Positions 10,914 to 21,432 of a DNA stretch of 64,000 nucleotides are shown piece by piece. Source of the stretch: Sorghum bicolor (lineage: Eukaryota; Streptophyta; Magnoliopsida; Poales; Poaceae). The stretch covers positions 24,401,317-24,465,316 of the forward strand of contig NC_012873.2 in the NCBI RefSeq assembly GCF_000003195.3, in the 5' to 3' direction. The notes beneath the pieces are model-generated. The model saw nothing but the letters and a program-made list of their open reading frames with translations, made no database searches and was not told the origin of the DNA. Each line of letters opens with the position of its first letter. Position 1 is the first letter of the stretch. Both the position numbers and the translations under genes were made by a program.

Positions 10914-11762
10914 CTAGGGGTAGAATCGACGTAGCTGTTCGATGTTCCACGCGTTGGTGAAGACCGCCCCTTTTTCATTCGTGAGCTTGTATGTGCCTGG
11001 CTTCAGGACCTCGGCCACCACGTATGGGCCCTCCTAGGGCGGAGTCAGCTTGTGGCGTCCTTGGTTGCTTTGCCGCCGCCGTAGGATAAGATCGCCCATG
11101 TTCAGATCCCTTTTGCGCACGTGCTTGTCATGATAGCGTCGAAGCTTCTGCTGGTATGTGGCGGAGTTGAGGTGGGCGATGTCTCGAGCTTCCTTGAGCT
11201 GGTCGACCGCGTTCTCTCGAGTTTCCTTGTTTGTCTGCTCATTGTAAGCCTTGAGTCGAGGTGACCCATAGTCTAGGTCTGTTGGAAGCACAGCCTCAGA
11301 GCTGTAGACCTTGAAGAATGGAGTATATTTCATGGCCCTGCTTGGCGTTGTCCTTAAGCTCCAGAGGACCGAAGAGAGCTCTTTGACCCATTTCTTACCG
11401 AATTTCTTCAACCGGTTGTAGATTCTTGGTTTGAGCCCCTGCAATATCATGACGTTGGCACGCTCGACCTGGCCATTAGTTCGAGGGTGGGCCATTACGG
11501 ACCAGTTCACACGGATGTGATGCCGGTCACAGAAGTCCAAGAACTTTTTGCCGGTGAACTGAGTGCCGTTGTCGGTGATGATGACGTTGGGTATCCCAAA
11601 CCGATGGATGATGTCAGTGAAGAAAAGGATGGCTTGCTCAGAGCGGATGTTTGTGATGGGTCGAGCCTTGAGGAGCAAATGGGTGTATCCTCCTGCTGCT
11701 TTCTTTAGAGGCCCTACGTGTTCGAAACCCCACACCGCGAATGGCCATGTGATGGGGATCAT
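10914..11762 (-). pseudogene. pol: Element A integrase
   Basis: This enzyme would insert element DNA into the host chromosome. Visible motifs are the second catalytic Asp in VIITDNGTQF and the Glu in TNGQVERAN with the expected spacing, then the GKKWVKEL helix and the C-terminal RKRDLNMGDLIL stretch. The first catalytic Asp is replaced: the segment reads GFEHVGPL where element B has GLDLVGPL. About ten residues after GGYTHLLL are also missing relative to B. A stop near 11034, most simply a Trp codon changed to TAG, precedes the NAWNIEQL tail near 10930. There is no chromodomain, as expected for Tat elements. It is nonfunctional. Confidence 0.85.
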
Positions 11763-13259
11763 CTAGAGAGCATGGGCGGGAAGATGTGTCTGCTTGGCAT
11801 AAAATTGACAACCATGGCACGAGCGTACGAGCTCGATGGCGTCAGCTACGGCCGTTGGCCAGTAGAAGCCTTGTCAGAAAGCGTTCCCTACGAGGGTCTG
11901 CGGAGCAGCGTGGTGGCCACAAGCCCCCGAGTGTAGATCCTCGAGGAGCTTTCGGCCGTCTTCTATGGTGATGCAGTGCTCTAAGATTCCAGTCGGGATT
12001 CGTCGACATAGTTCGTTATTTTTGCCGTAGATTATGTACGATTTGGCCCGTCGAGTGATATGGCAGACCTCGGATCGATCTTCTGGTATCTCGCATCGAA
12101 TCAGGCAATCGAGGAACGGCGTGCGCCAGTTGAACGGTCGACTGGGTCGTTGTTCCACCTACATTACTTCTGCTGCCGCTAGCAGGGCGTCGATGCCATC
12201 GGTTTGGTGGAGGGTGGTGGTTTCGACATCAGCCCCCGAGCCCAAGTCGACAGATGGCTCGTGCAGATCTCTTGAGAATGCGTCGGGCGGGACCGTGCCT
12301 CGAGTTGACACGATTTTTGTGAGCTCGTCGGCCGCCTCGTTGTAGCGTCGGGCGATGTGGACAAGCTCAAGGCCATGGAACTTGTCCTCGAGCCGACGTA
12401 CGTCCTTGCAGTACGCCTCGAGCCGACGTACTCACTTGGTCGATGACGAGCTAGGAGTCGCCTCGAATGTCGAGGCACCAAACTCCTAGCTCGATGGCGA
12501 TCTTTAGCCCGTTGACAAGGGCCTCGTACTTCGCGACGTTGTTGGATGCGGCGAAATGTATTCTGATGACATACCTCATATGGACGCCGAGGGGCGAGAC
12601 GAATAGCAGACCCGCCCTAGCTCCTGTCTTCATGAGAGACCCGTCGATTTACATCGTCCATAGCTCCGCTTGAACTTGAGCCGGGGGGAGCTGGGAGTCT
12701 GTCCATTCCACGATGAAATCCACCAGAGCTTGATACTTGATGGCTTTTTGGGGCGCATAAGTGAGGGTCTCGCTCATGAGCTCGACCGACCATTTGGCGA
12801 TTCTTCCCGTGGCCTCCCGACTTGGATGATCTCACCCAAGGGGAAGGATGAGACCACTATGATAGGGTGGCCGAGGAAGTAGTGTTGTAGCTTGCGTCGG
12901 GCGAGGATCACTGCGTATATTAGTTTCTGGATCTGTGGATACCGTACCTTGGTCTCTGAGAGTACTTCGCTGATGAAATAGACCGGCCTTTGGACCGGCA
13001 GCGCATGTCCTTCTTCCTGCCTTTCGACCACGACCGCCGCACTAACTACATGGGTCGTCGAGGCGACGTACAGAAGTAGAGGTTCTGCAGATTGAGGTGG
13101 GACCAGGACCGGGGCGGAGTTTAGTGTCTTCTTCAGGCTATCGAGGGCTTCCTCGGCTTCGGGGGTCCAAGAGAAATGCTCGGCTTTTTTCAAGAGCCGA
13201 TACAGTGGCAATGACTTTCCCCCAACCTCGAGATAAAACGACTTAGCGCCGCTAAACAT
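11763..13259 (-). pseudogene. pol: Element A RNase H and linker to integrase
   Basis: Minus strand, from high to low coordinates: the connection and first RNase H-like fold (LYVASTTHVVSAAVV, YFISEVLSETKVRYP, KLQHYFLGHPI), and then the second RNase H typical of Tat elements (AASNNVAKYEALVNGL near 12500). The integrase N-terminal zinc region follows near 11880-12150 (HSGACGHHAA). The frames 13259, 12633 and 12158 differ, so there are several small indels and stops. A duplicated motif GTACGTCC/CGAGCCGACGTAC around 12395-12430 looks like a local tandem insertion. Confidence 0.75.
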
Positions 13260-13288
13260 CCTATGACTTTTTGCAGTCCCTTGACGTC

Positions 13289-14060
13289 TTAGATCGGCCC
13301 CATTCTTGTAATGGCCAAGACTTTCTCGGGATTGGCCTCGATGCCGCGTTGGGAACCTATGTAACCCAAGAGCATGCCTCGAGGTACGCTAAAGACGCAC
13401 TTCTCAGGGTTGAGCTTGATCTTGTTAGCGCGTAGGCAACTCAAAGTGATCTCGAGGTCCTGAATTAGGTCTCCTTGTTTCTTTGACTTGACGACGATGT
13501 CGTCGACGTATGCCAAACACATGGAGCATGCATCGCTGGTATGTCGCTCCCGCGTGTCAAAGCCCGAACGGCATGGTCACATAACAGTACATCCCAAAAG
13601 GCGTGATGAAAGATGTCGTGAGCTGGTCGGACTCTTTCATTTTTATTTGATGGTAACCAGAATATGCATCAAGGAAAGAAAGGGTTTCACATCCCGCGGT
13701 AGAGTCGACAATTTGATCGATACGTGGTAAAGGGAAAGGAACTTTTGGACATGCTTTATTTAAACTCGTGTAATCGACACACATCCTCATTTTCCCATTC
13801 TTTTTCTTAACTAATATAGGATTTGCTAACTAATCAGGATGGTGAACCTCCTTGATGAATCCGACCGTCAAAAGCTTGTGGATCTCTTCACCAATGATCT
13901 TGCGTTTCTCCTCGTCAAAGCGACGCAACCGTTGTTTCACTGGCTTGGAACCGGCTCGAATTTCCAAGGAGTGCTCGGCGACTTCCCTCGGTATGCCCGG
14001 CATGTCCGATGGACTCCATGCAAACATGTCGGCGTTTGTACGGAGAAAGTCGACGAGCAC
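13289..14060 (-). pseudogene. pol: Element A reverse transcriptase
   Basis: Minus-strand motifs in order: the FAWSPSDMPGI entry segment and FDEEKRKII (14060-13830), MRMCVDYTSLNKACPK and SFLDAYSGYHQI, TSFITPFGMYCYVTMPFGL (13790-13557), and the catalytic YVDD in LAYVDDIVVKSK (13522-13480). LNPEKCVF and GIEANPEK follow. It copies element RNA into DNA. Stops between the pieces (about 13800 and 13545) and a frame change near 13280 inactivate it. Confidence 0.87.
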
Positions 14061-14066
14061 GGCTTC

Positions 14067-14852
14067 CTATTTGGGGTCGAGGTCGGCGCTGATCGTCAGC
14101 GCCTTGCCCTCGGAGCAGTTGGGGTTGAGCACGATGTTCTTCGTTCCTTCTACCGCCTCGAAGCTACCTGTGTGACGCTTGGGCTCCGGGGCTTCTGCAG
14201 CCAAGGCCTCGCGCATCGAGGCGAGCTCGGTGGAGTTCTCGATAGCTTCTCCATACTCGACGCACTCGACGTCGCACTCGTACACATGCTCGTAGGAGGA
14301 GCTGACGGTGATGACCCCCTTTGGCCCAGGCATCTTCAGCTTCAGGTAGGTGTAGTTGGGGATAGCCATAAACTTGGCATAGCCCGGGAGCCCGATGATG
14401 ACGTGGTACTTGCCTCGGAATCCTACCACTTCAAAGGTAAGAACCTCCTTCGTGAAATTGGCCGTCGTGCCAAAACAGACTGGCAGGTCGATTCAACCTA
14501 CCGGCAGCGCCTTCTTTCCTGGTACGATACCATGGAATCCGCTTGCGTTTGGTTGGAGCTACGCCCTGTTGATGCCAAGAAGGTCGAGGGTCTCGAGGTA
14601 GATGATGTTTAGGCTGCTGCCACCGTCCATCAGCACCTTCGAGAGTCTGGTGTTGACGATGAAGGGGTCGACGATGAGTGGGTAGACGCCAGGGGCGACT
14701 ACCTTGTCAGGATGGTCGTCTCGATTGAAGATGATGGGGGTGTTCGACCAGTTGAGGTACTGGGGCACCGCCGTCCTTGCCGCAAAGACCTCATGGCACT
14801 CCCTCTTGCACTGCCTTGCAGTTAGCTGCGTCGAGGGTCTGCCGTAAATCAT
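14067..14852 (-). pseudogene. pol: Element A aspartic protease region
   Basis: Minus-strand residues include VLMDGGSSLNIIY at 14640-14600, the retropepsin active site in the DGGS form common in Tat elements, and VGFRGKYHVIIGLPGYAKF further on (the hydrophobic-GLP-Y motif). It would cleave the Gag-Pol polyprotein. The two open segments (14852-14559 and 14429-14067) are in the same frame with stops between them. Confidence 0.75.
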
Positions 14853-17197
14853 GTAGCAGTCGTGGACGGCTGGGAAACCCTCGTCTTCTTTGTCGTCCCC
14901 TTGTCGCCGTTCTTTTCTTTCTTCTGGTCGTCCTTCCTGAACCCCAGGCTATATAAATGTCTTTTCAGCATGCAGTAGTCCTCGAGCTTGTGGTTTGCCC
15001 CTCCCTTATGGTAAGGGCAGGGCTCCTTCAGCATCTTGTCAAAGATAGCTCCATCAGGGGGTCCTCGAGGTTTTTTACGCTCCGTGGCGGCGACGAAATC
15101 GTCGTCGAGGGCCTTGCGTTGGAAAGGCCGCGCTTTCTTCTTCTTCTTGTTCTTCTTGGGCCCTCGACTGGGGCCCTCATCGTCATCGGCTAGCGACTTG
15201 CCTTTGCCTCCTTCGCAGCTGAAGAAAGCGTCGACCTCTTCCTCCATTAGCTTGTCGGCGGTCTGATGGCGATTCCGGCCCAATTCCCGCACCAAATCTT
15301 GGCTGGTGGTGCCCAAGACAAAGGCCAGGATGACGTCGTGGTCTGGGATGTGCGGCAACTCGGTGCGCTGCTTTGAGAAGCCTCGAGCGTACTCTCAGAG
15401 AGTTTCTCCTGACTTCTTCTTGCACTTGCTGAGATCCCACGAGTTGCCGGGCCGTATCTTGGTCCCTTTGAAGTTGCCCTCGAATACTCTGACCAAATCT
15501 ATCCAATCATAGATTTGGTTGGCTGGGAGCTCCTCAAGCCATATGCGGGCAGTGTCAGAGAGGAAAAGCGGTAGCTGTCGGATGATGGCTCGATCGTCCC
15601 CTCGAGCACCTCCCAACTGAAAGGCTAACCGGAAGTCTGCCAGCCACAGTTCTGGCTTGGTCTCGCCGTTGTATTTAGCAATGCTAGTCGGGGGTCGAAA
15701 CAGGCTGGGTAGCGGCGTGCTGCGGATCGCTCTGCTGAACATGCGAGGGCCCCGCGGTTCCGGGGCCATCCGGTCCTCGTCGCTGTCATATTGCCCACCG
15801 CGGTGGGTGCCATAACCGCGCCCCTCTGCATCCCCATGTCAACGGCGACGATGCTCGTGGATGTCGTGTCTTGCATCGTGTCGCTGTTGATTGTCGACGG
15901 GGTGGCTTTGGACAGGCACTGTCTTCTTTCCTCGTGGGGGTGGTGGCTGATGGTCTGACACCTCCTTCTCATCTTGGATCAGCTCGTCATGCTTCTCCGT
16001 GGCTGCTCCTCAACGTCGAGAAGCCGAGCTCTCGGCCTGCTGAACTGCCGCTACCTGAAGCAGAGTCTGCACCTCGTCTCGAATTCGCCGCGCTTGGGAG
16101 TTTGAGGGCTCAAGCATGTTTCGTAGCAGCATCGTTGCCGCCACGATGTTCTGGCCTGCTTGGGGGAAGCGGCTGACGGGTTGTTCTGGTTCCCCGTACC
16201 CGACGATCTGTCGATGTATTTCTCGAGCCCGTCCGCGGGCACCTCCACCATGCGGGTACAGTTGGTCCTGCTCGAGGACTAGCTCGAGCTGGACAAGGCG
16301 CTCACGGTCTTCATCGAGCTTTGCTCTGAGCTCTCGTATCTGTGCAAGTTGCGCGGCTTTGTCTTCCTGTGCCGGGGAGTCGACCTGACTGTTGTTCCCA
16401 GGCGTCCTGGGGTCCTCCCTTGCTATAGGGGCTCGACCGCCGGCGACGGCATCTTGCGTTTCATCGGTGGTTTCCACCTCCCCATCGATGTTGAAGCATT
16501 CACTAGTAGGGTCGTAGCTGTCGGACTCAGAGTCGGGGTCCGGCTCGGCGGTGTAGAAGCATCCGCGTCTTTCCTCCAGCAGCTGCTGCCTGAGCGAGGT
16601 GACCGTATATCGCCCAGGTCCTAGGCGTCGGAGGCCTCGCACCTGGGAGAAATCTGGTAACCCGACCGCTTGCTGCTGCGCTCCAACGTCACGTGGGAGG
16701 ACCATTGGTCGCTCTACGTACGTCTGAGCGTTCGGACATATTGTCCTGGCGAGCGACGCCGCGGCGTTGTCGAGGCCAAACGGTAGCGCTCTTCTTAGGG
16801 CGAATAGCCCGTGCGGTAGCAGTGTTGTGGGGGACGAGAGCACGCGAGGCGCGTCGTCACCTAACGTCGTCGCGCGATCCTCGTGATGTCGGGCTGTCGT
16901 ACCCGCAGCTTCGGAGCGCGGGGTTGTCGGCTCTTGTGTCACCACTCGCCTGGCACGAGCTGACGATTGCGAGGAGGTAGAGGAGTGGTGGCGGCGCTGT
17001 CCACGCCTCTTCTTGGGCGAGGAGGCATGGGGGCGAGGTCGTCTCGAAGCCCTCAATCGCGCGGGCGTAATGCGAGCTCCTACCGGTCCTTTGACCGAGA
17101 GCAGTATCATGTCGTAGCCAAAACCGGGAGACATGAACTCGAGGCTCCCGAACCAAATCACCGTGGAGCGCAGAATCAGCGAAACGAGAGTGGCCAT
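14849..17197 (-). pseudogene. gag: Element A gag
   Basis: The first segment (17197-16010, 395 aa) is Arg/Ser-rich at the N-terminus and ends in a coiled coil (IRELRAKLDEDRERLVQLEL) before a stop. The second (15769-15395) holds the capsid core with NGETKPELWLADFRLAF, RIWLEELPANQI and DWIDLVRVFEGNF. The third (15358-14849) has a Lys-rich stretch and a degenerate zinc-binding CPYHKGGANHKLEDYC motif. The frame changes between the second and third segments (near 15360-15400) and stops near 16010 and 15790 break it. It is packaging and particle protein in an intact relative. Confidence 0.8.
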
Positions 17198-17236
17198 CTA
17201 GAAAGAGATGGGAAATCGGTGAAAAAACACGCAGGA

Positions 17237-17254
17237 CCCCTACCTGGCGCGACA
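17237..17254 (-). other. Probable primer binding site of element A
   Basis: The minus strand reads TGTCGCGCCAGGTAGGGG within 2 nt of the LTR end. The position is right, and the form resembles primer sites of Tat-type elements of grasses. I do not name the tRNA. Confidence 0.55.
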
Positions 17255-17256
17255 AC

Positions 17257-18290
17257 TATCGGTGTTTTCCCCCCCCAGGGGGTCACACCAACGAGTAAAA
17301 CTAATGCGTGCTCCCCTTCCCAGATGGTGATGCAAGAAAGACACAAAGATTTATCCTGGTTCGGGCAAGAGAAGGCCCGAGGGGAGAAGTTTCTATTATC
17401 TTGCACCTAAGTGCTTTTACAGGGGTGAATACAAGGGTGGAGATGGAGTATGGCTGCTCTTCTACATATGTCTTGTGTTGTGTATCCGCTCCTGAGCTTC
17501 CCCTTTTATAGTTCCAAGGGGAGGCCTAGGTTACATGCATAGGTGACAGAGTAGGGGTCGATAGCGGTGTGGCGCGCTGACCTACTCGAGGCCACCGTAC
17601 CGGCGTGGCCTCGAACCGTCTTGTCTCGGTACCTTGATGATGATTACGCGTGCCCCTGAATCGTGCTCCTGTGCACCGTCCTGGACCGGTTTATCCGTTG
17701 CACGCTTGTACGTCATGGCGGCAGCTGCGTCAGAGTGGTTGAGGTGCCGCCTTTCGTCGCCTGACTCTTCCCTGGGAAGGAACACGCCTGCTCAAGGGTC
17801 TGATGCCGCGCAAAGCTTTTCTGAGCAGAGCGCTGACTTTGGGCGTCTCGAGGGTGGTCTTGACGAGATGTTCCAACCGTCTCCCTGCACCCTGCCACAC
17901 TCTGGCTCGTTTGGTGGGGAAGGCTGCAAAAAGGAACGATTGGATGTGTGCCTGTTCCCTATCACGCTTCCCGTGACTGTCGGGTTAGGTGACAACGCGG
18001 CAGGCGCATTAAATGCCCTGGTTCCCGTGCCCGCGTCAGGCGGCAGACGGCGTCCTTGCGCTCGAGGCCGGTCGATTCGTACGAGCCTATTTTCGTATTC
18101 AACGGTCGTCGTTCGGTCAAGTCCTAGTTGATTCGCACGACGCTCTTTCCGTGTTCGAGGCTGTGGTCGTCACCTCGTCTTAACAATTGTGTATGCGACC
18201 AGGGGGGCGTCGAGTAGGGGGTCTCGATTTACGTACAGGTGCTCTTGTTATGAGCGTTAGTTAGGGTACCCCTTACTGATACCCTCGATA
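17257..18290 (-). repeat. 5' LTR of element A (1034 bp)
   Basis: On the plus strand it runs TATCGGTGTTTTCC...CCCTCGATA, so the minus start TATCGAGGG has lost the canonical TG. It is collinear with 4067-5052 apart from roughly 50 extra bp at about 17798-17850. Confidence 0.93.
17503..17510 (-). promoter_or_regulatory. TATA box of element A 5' LTR
   Basis: The minus strand reads ACTATAAAAGGGGAAG. It is the expected U3 promoter of the gag-pol transcript. Confidence 0.7.
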
Positions 18291-18295
18291 GTTGG
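18291..18295. repeat. Target site duplication, right copy (GTTGG) of element A
   Basis: These five bases match 4062-4066 exactly. Confidence 0.92.
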
Positions 18296-19419
18296 TGATG
18301 ATGACGTTTGGTATTCCAAACCAGTGGATTATGTCGGTGAAGAAGAGGACGGCTTGCTCGGAGTGAATGTTGGTGATGGGTCGAGCATCGATACATTTAG
18401 AAAACTTGTCGACGACCACCAGCAGGTGGGTATACCCACCTGTCGTCCTTTGGAGGGGACCCACGAGGTCGAGTCCTCATACTGCAAATAGCCAAGTGAT
18501 GGGAATCATCTGCAAAGCGTGGGCTGGGAGGTGGGTCTACTTTGCATAGAACTAGCATCCGTGACATGAGTGAACGAGCTAGATGGTGTTGTCGAAGCCT
18601 TATCAAAAGGCATTGTCGATGAGGGTTCTGGGAGCCACGTGGTGATCGCAAGCCCCCGACTGTAGATCCTTGAGGAGCTTTCATCCCTCCTCCATAGTGA
18701 TGCAACACTGAAGGATCCCCGTTGGGCTCCGCCGGTACAGCTCCTTGTCTTCGCCACAGATTACTTATGACTTGGCACATCAAGGGATACAATGGGCCTC
18801 GGCCCGATCTTCTAGTAGCTCGTCTTGAATCAGGCAATCGAGAAAGGGCGTACGCCAATCGATTGGCCAGCCCAGTTGTTGACAGGACTGCTCGACTCCC
18901 ATCACCTCTGTAGTTGTTAGGAGAGCCTCAACCGTGTCAACAAGCTCGAGTGCCGGTGCTTCAATGCCAGCCCCCATGCCAAGATCGACAGATGGCTCGA
19001 GCAGATCTCTTGAAAATGTGTCTAGCGGGATAGTGCCTCGAGTGGATGTGATCTTGGCAAGCTGGTCAGCTGCTTCGTTGTATCATCGGGCGATGTGGTT
19101 GAGCTCGAGGCAGTGGAACTTGTCTCTAGCCTACGTACTTCCTTGCAGTATGCCTCCATTTTTGGGTCATGGCAGCTCCAAGCCTTCATTACTTGGTCGA
19201 TGACTAGCTGTGAATCGCTCTAGACATCGAGGCATCGGACACCGAGCTTGATGGCAATCCTCAGCCCGTTGACAAGGGTCTCGTACTCTGTGACATTGTT
19301 AGAGGCCGCAAAATGAATTCAGATTACGTACCTCATATGAACACCAAGAGGTGAGATGAACAGCAAGCCTGCACCATCTCCCATCTTCATGAGTAACCCG
19401 TCGAAGTACATTGTCAGAG
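18291..19419 (-). pseudogene. pol: Element B, right segment: integrase N-terminal half and RNase H
   Basis: Minus strand, high to low: RNase H with YFDGLLMKMGDGAG (19410-19350) and AASNNVTEYETLVNGL, the QLVIDQVMKAW helix, the HHCC-like region of integrase near 18650-18790, then GLDLVGPLQRTTGGYTH, VVVDKFSKCIDARPIT and NVIIT next to the insertion of A. Unlike A, the first catalytic Asp is kept. Stops and frame changes are frequent (for example near 18480, 18600 and 19320). It is cut on the right by LTR C within RNase H. Confidence 0.78.
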
Positions 19420-20299
19420 TGTTGACGGTCCTTAAGTATCAAATTTAATTATCAAATAAACAAAGAAAAGGATCCAAATGAATTCAACATCCAGACTTAG
19501 GGTTTTATCTGACAGAATTCCACGAGTTTTGGTGTTTGTCTATTTCTACAGGGGGTTATCAGGAAATACGGAAGAAAGGCCCACACGTCAGGATTACATA
19601 GAAATATTAACGTGTCGCGCAATTATCTTACATCTAGAAGACTCCAGAAGCCACGAGAATGAAGCGGAGGCAGAACGGGGCCTGGCCCAGGGCGCTCGCC
19701 CTAGGGACCAGGGCGCCCGCCCACCTCTGGAGTCCAATCAGGACTCTCTTTTGGGATCACGCTCCACCGACCTAAAGGATCAAGGATAACCGTTCAATCA
19801 ATGTAGGTTTGATCCGACGGCCCATATTCACTTGGAAGGACTATAAAACCAGACCCCCTGGCCCCTGGAGGAGAGAGCCTCTCAACCCTAATTCATTATT
19901 CATCAAGGGAGAAGAAGCCTCTGATCAAGCCTAGAGCCACCACATCAATTAGACATCTAGATTAGCATAGCTACATAGGATTAGTACTAGAAGGAGTCAA
20001 TCTTCGTTTGGTTTCCGGATCTGTCAAGAGGATTCTTGGTAATTCTCTATTGTTCTTCAATTGTTCATCTTTGTTCTTCAATATTATGAATATAACTTTG
20101 TTCTACTTCAATATATTGCTTATGACTTTGCTCTATTTGTTTATATTCGCAATTATATTGTTCTTAGATTATCATACTTATATACTTGGCTTAGTTAGGT
20201 TGGAACTATATACATGTTTAGGATCGTATAGCATTTTCAGGATCGTATAGCATTGTTCTTAGTTTATCATAGTTATATACTATAAATTTTCAGGGCTCT
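19420..20299 (+). repeat. Partial LTR C (Athila-like family), interrupted
   Basis: It starts TGTTGACGGTCCTTAAG at 19420 inside B's RNase H. It matches the LTR at 58669-60314 (read on its minus strand) up to GGATCGTATAGCATT at about 20237. There a roughly 45-bp piece (GGATCGTATAGCAT...TATATACT) is partly duplicated, and the LTR stops where sequence of chromovirus E begins. It is probably the 5' LTR or solo LTR of a plus-strand element whose remainder lies beyond E. Confidence 0.8.
19842..19849 (+). promoter_or_regulatory. TATA box of LTR C
   Basis: GGACTATAAAACCAG occurs here, equivalent to the boxes in the other LTRs of this family. Confidence 0.65.
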
Positions 20300-21432
20300 T
20301 GTAGATGCATATTGTGAGATACAAAAATGATAAGCTAACAATGGCATTAAAAGCATAAATGTGAAACCCTATCAAAAAGTGTCAAACAACACATTTCAGA
20401 TTTTTCTTAGCTTTGTTTACACATGTTTATATAACTCAGCAAGTTTCACCATAAAAGAAGTTATACTCTATTTACTAAAAATACTACAAGAATCTCCTAT
20501 TTAAACAAGAAATATTTATAACTTCACTAACAGACATCCAAAAATCATGATAAATTTATCAGAGCTTATTCATATCATAAGTGACAACACCCTGAATTTG
20601 CATCGCCATCAGATCCACAGATCACAAGATATAATTTCTTCCTATTTAAACAAGATTAAATCATATCTATTTATTTCTGCAAAAACATGGCATGTTTCAT
20701 ATTTTTAATAAAAACTAGATTAACACAGGAACCTAGAAAAATTGGAATCACATCATTTGGATCTGTAAAAATCGAGTTACAAATTTTTCAAAAACACCAA
20801 AGGATCTGCTAAATAGTGAACCAGAGGTGTGAGAGAGAGTGGCTGACAGGTGGGGTCCGCTGACACACGGGACCCACGTGACAGAGAGACAGAAAGCAGA
20901 GACGAGCTCGTCGCCGGCGAAACTCGATGATGGTGAGGTCTCGATCAGATCCAAGGGCATCTACATATTCCTCTCCTCAAGGCGAACTCGTTGACCTACT
21001 TTACTCGCGCTCTACTGGACCCTAGGGTGCTCGCCGTCGCGAATGGCGGAGCGGCGGTGCTGCGCGGCGTTACGCCGGCAAACCTAGGCAACGGCGACGC
21101 GGTAGAGGTTGCGGACGAGCAAGAGTGAAGGAAGACGAAGCTATAGGAAGAAGAATCACGGCCAGAGGTGAACTAGAGAGGTGGAGATCACGGCCAGAAG
21201 AATCACGGCCAATGATCTCTGTGAACTCCGGCGAGGTGGAGATCACGATGGAGTTGGCAATGAGGCCTCACCGGTGCTCGGCTAAGGGAAAGAAGTGGAC
21301 GTCGAGGTAGAGGACGTCGAGGCGGAGCTCTGGGCGGACTAGCTTGGCCGGAGACACGGTGGAATGGCCGGGAGAGCTCGCCGAAGCGCGGCGGAGCTCG
21401 CCGAGGCGATGGCGGAGCGAAATGTGTCCCTT
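20300..21432 (-). repeat. Truncated 3' LTR of element E
   Basis: The sequence is AT-rich (20300-20860), then has a GC-rich island (20860-21430) like those inside the LTRs of F, M and O. Reading on the minus strand, the integrase frame breaks off after DRLTKSA at about 21432 and runs straight into the island. The integrase end, polypurine tract and LTR start are therefore deleted. The lower end TGTAGATGC at 20300 is the likely LTR terminus (minus strand ...CTACA) but has no verified target duplication. Confidence 0.6.

Larger units (their letters stand above)
4067..18290 (-). mobile_element. Element A: complete 14.2-kb Tat-lineage Ty3/gypsy retrotransposon
   Basis: On the minus strand the order is 5' LTR 18290-17257, primer site, gag, protease, reverse transcriptase, RNase H and integrase (to about 10914). 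A convergent plus-strand spliced gene (5994-10402) follows, then the polypurine tract and 3' LTR (5052-4067). This order, with an extra antisense gene between pol and the 3' LTR, is known for Tat elements such as Grande and Retand. It is flanked by a perfect 5-bp target duplication and inserted in the integrase of related element B. All coding parts carry stops or frameshifts, so it is not autonomous. Confidence 0.93.

Noticed and set aside
2808..19419. A and B as one element with an internal duplication
   Set aside because: The 5-bp target duplication GTTGG and complete LTR pair of A show a separate insertion into B.
20222..20285. A small tandem repeat of possible regulatory interest at the end of LTR C
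   Set aside because: It is a single imperfect partial duplication of local LTR sequence at a truncation point; rearrangement filler is the simpler reading.
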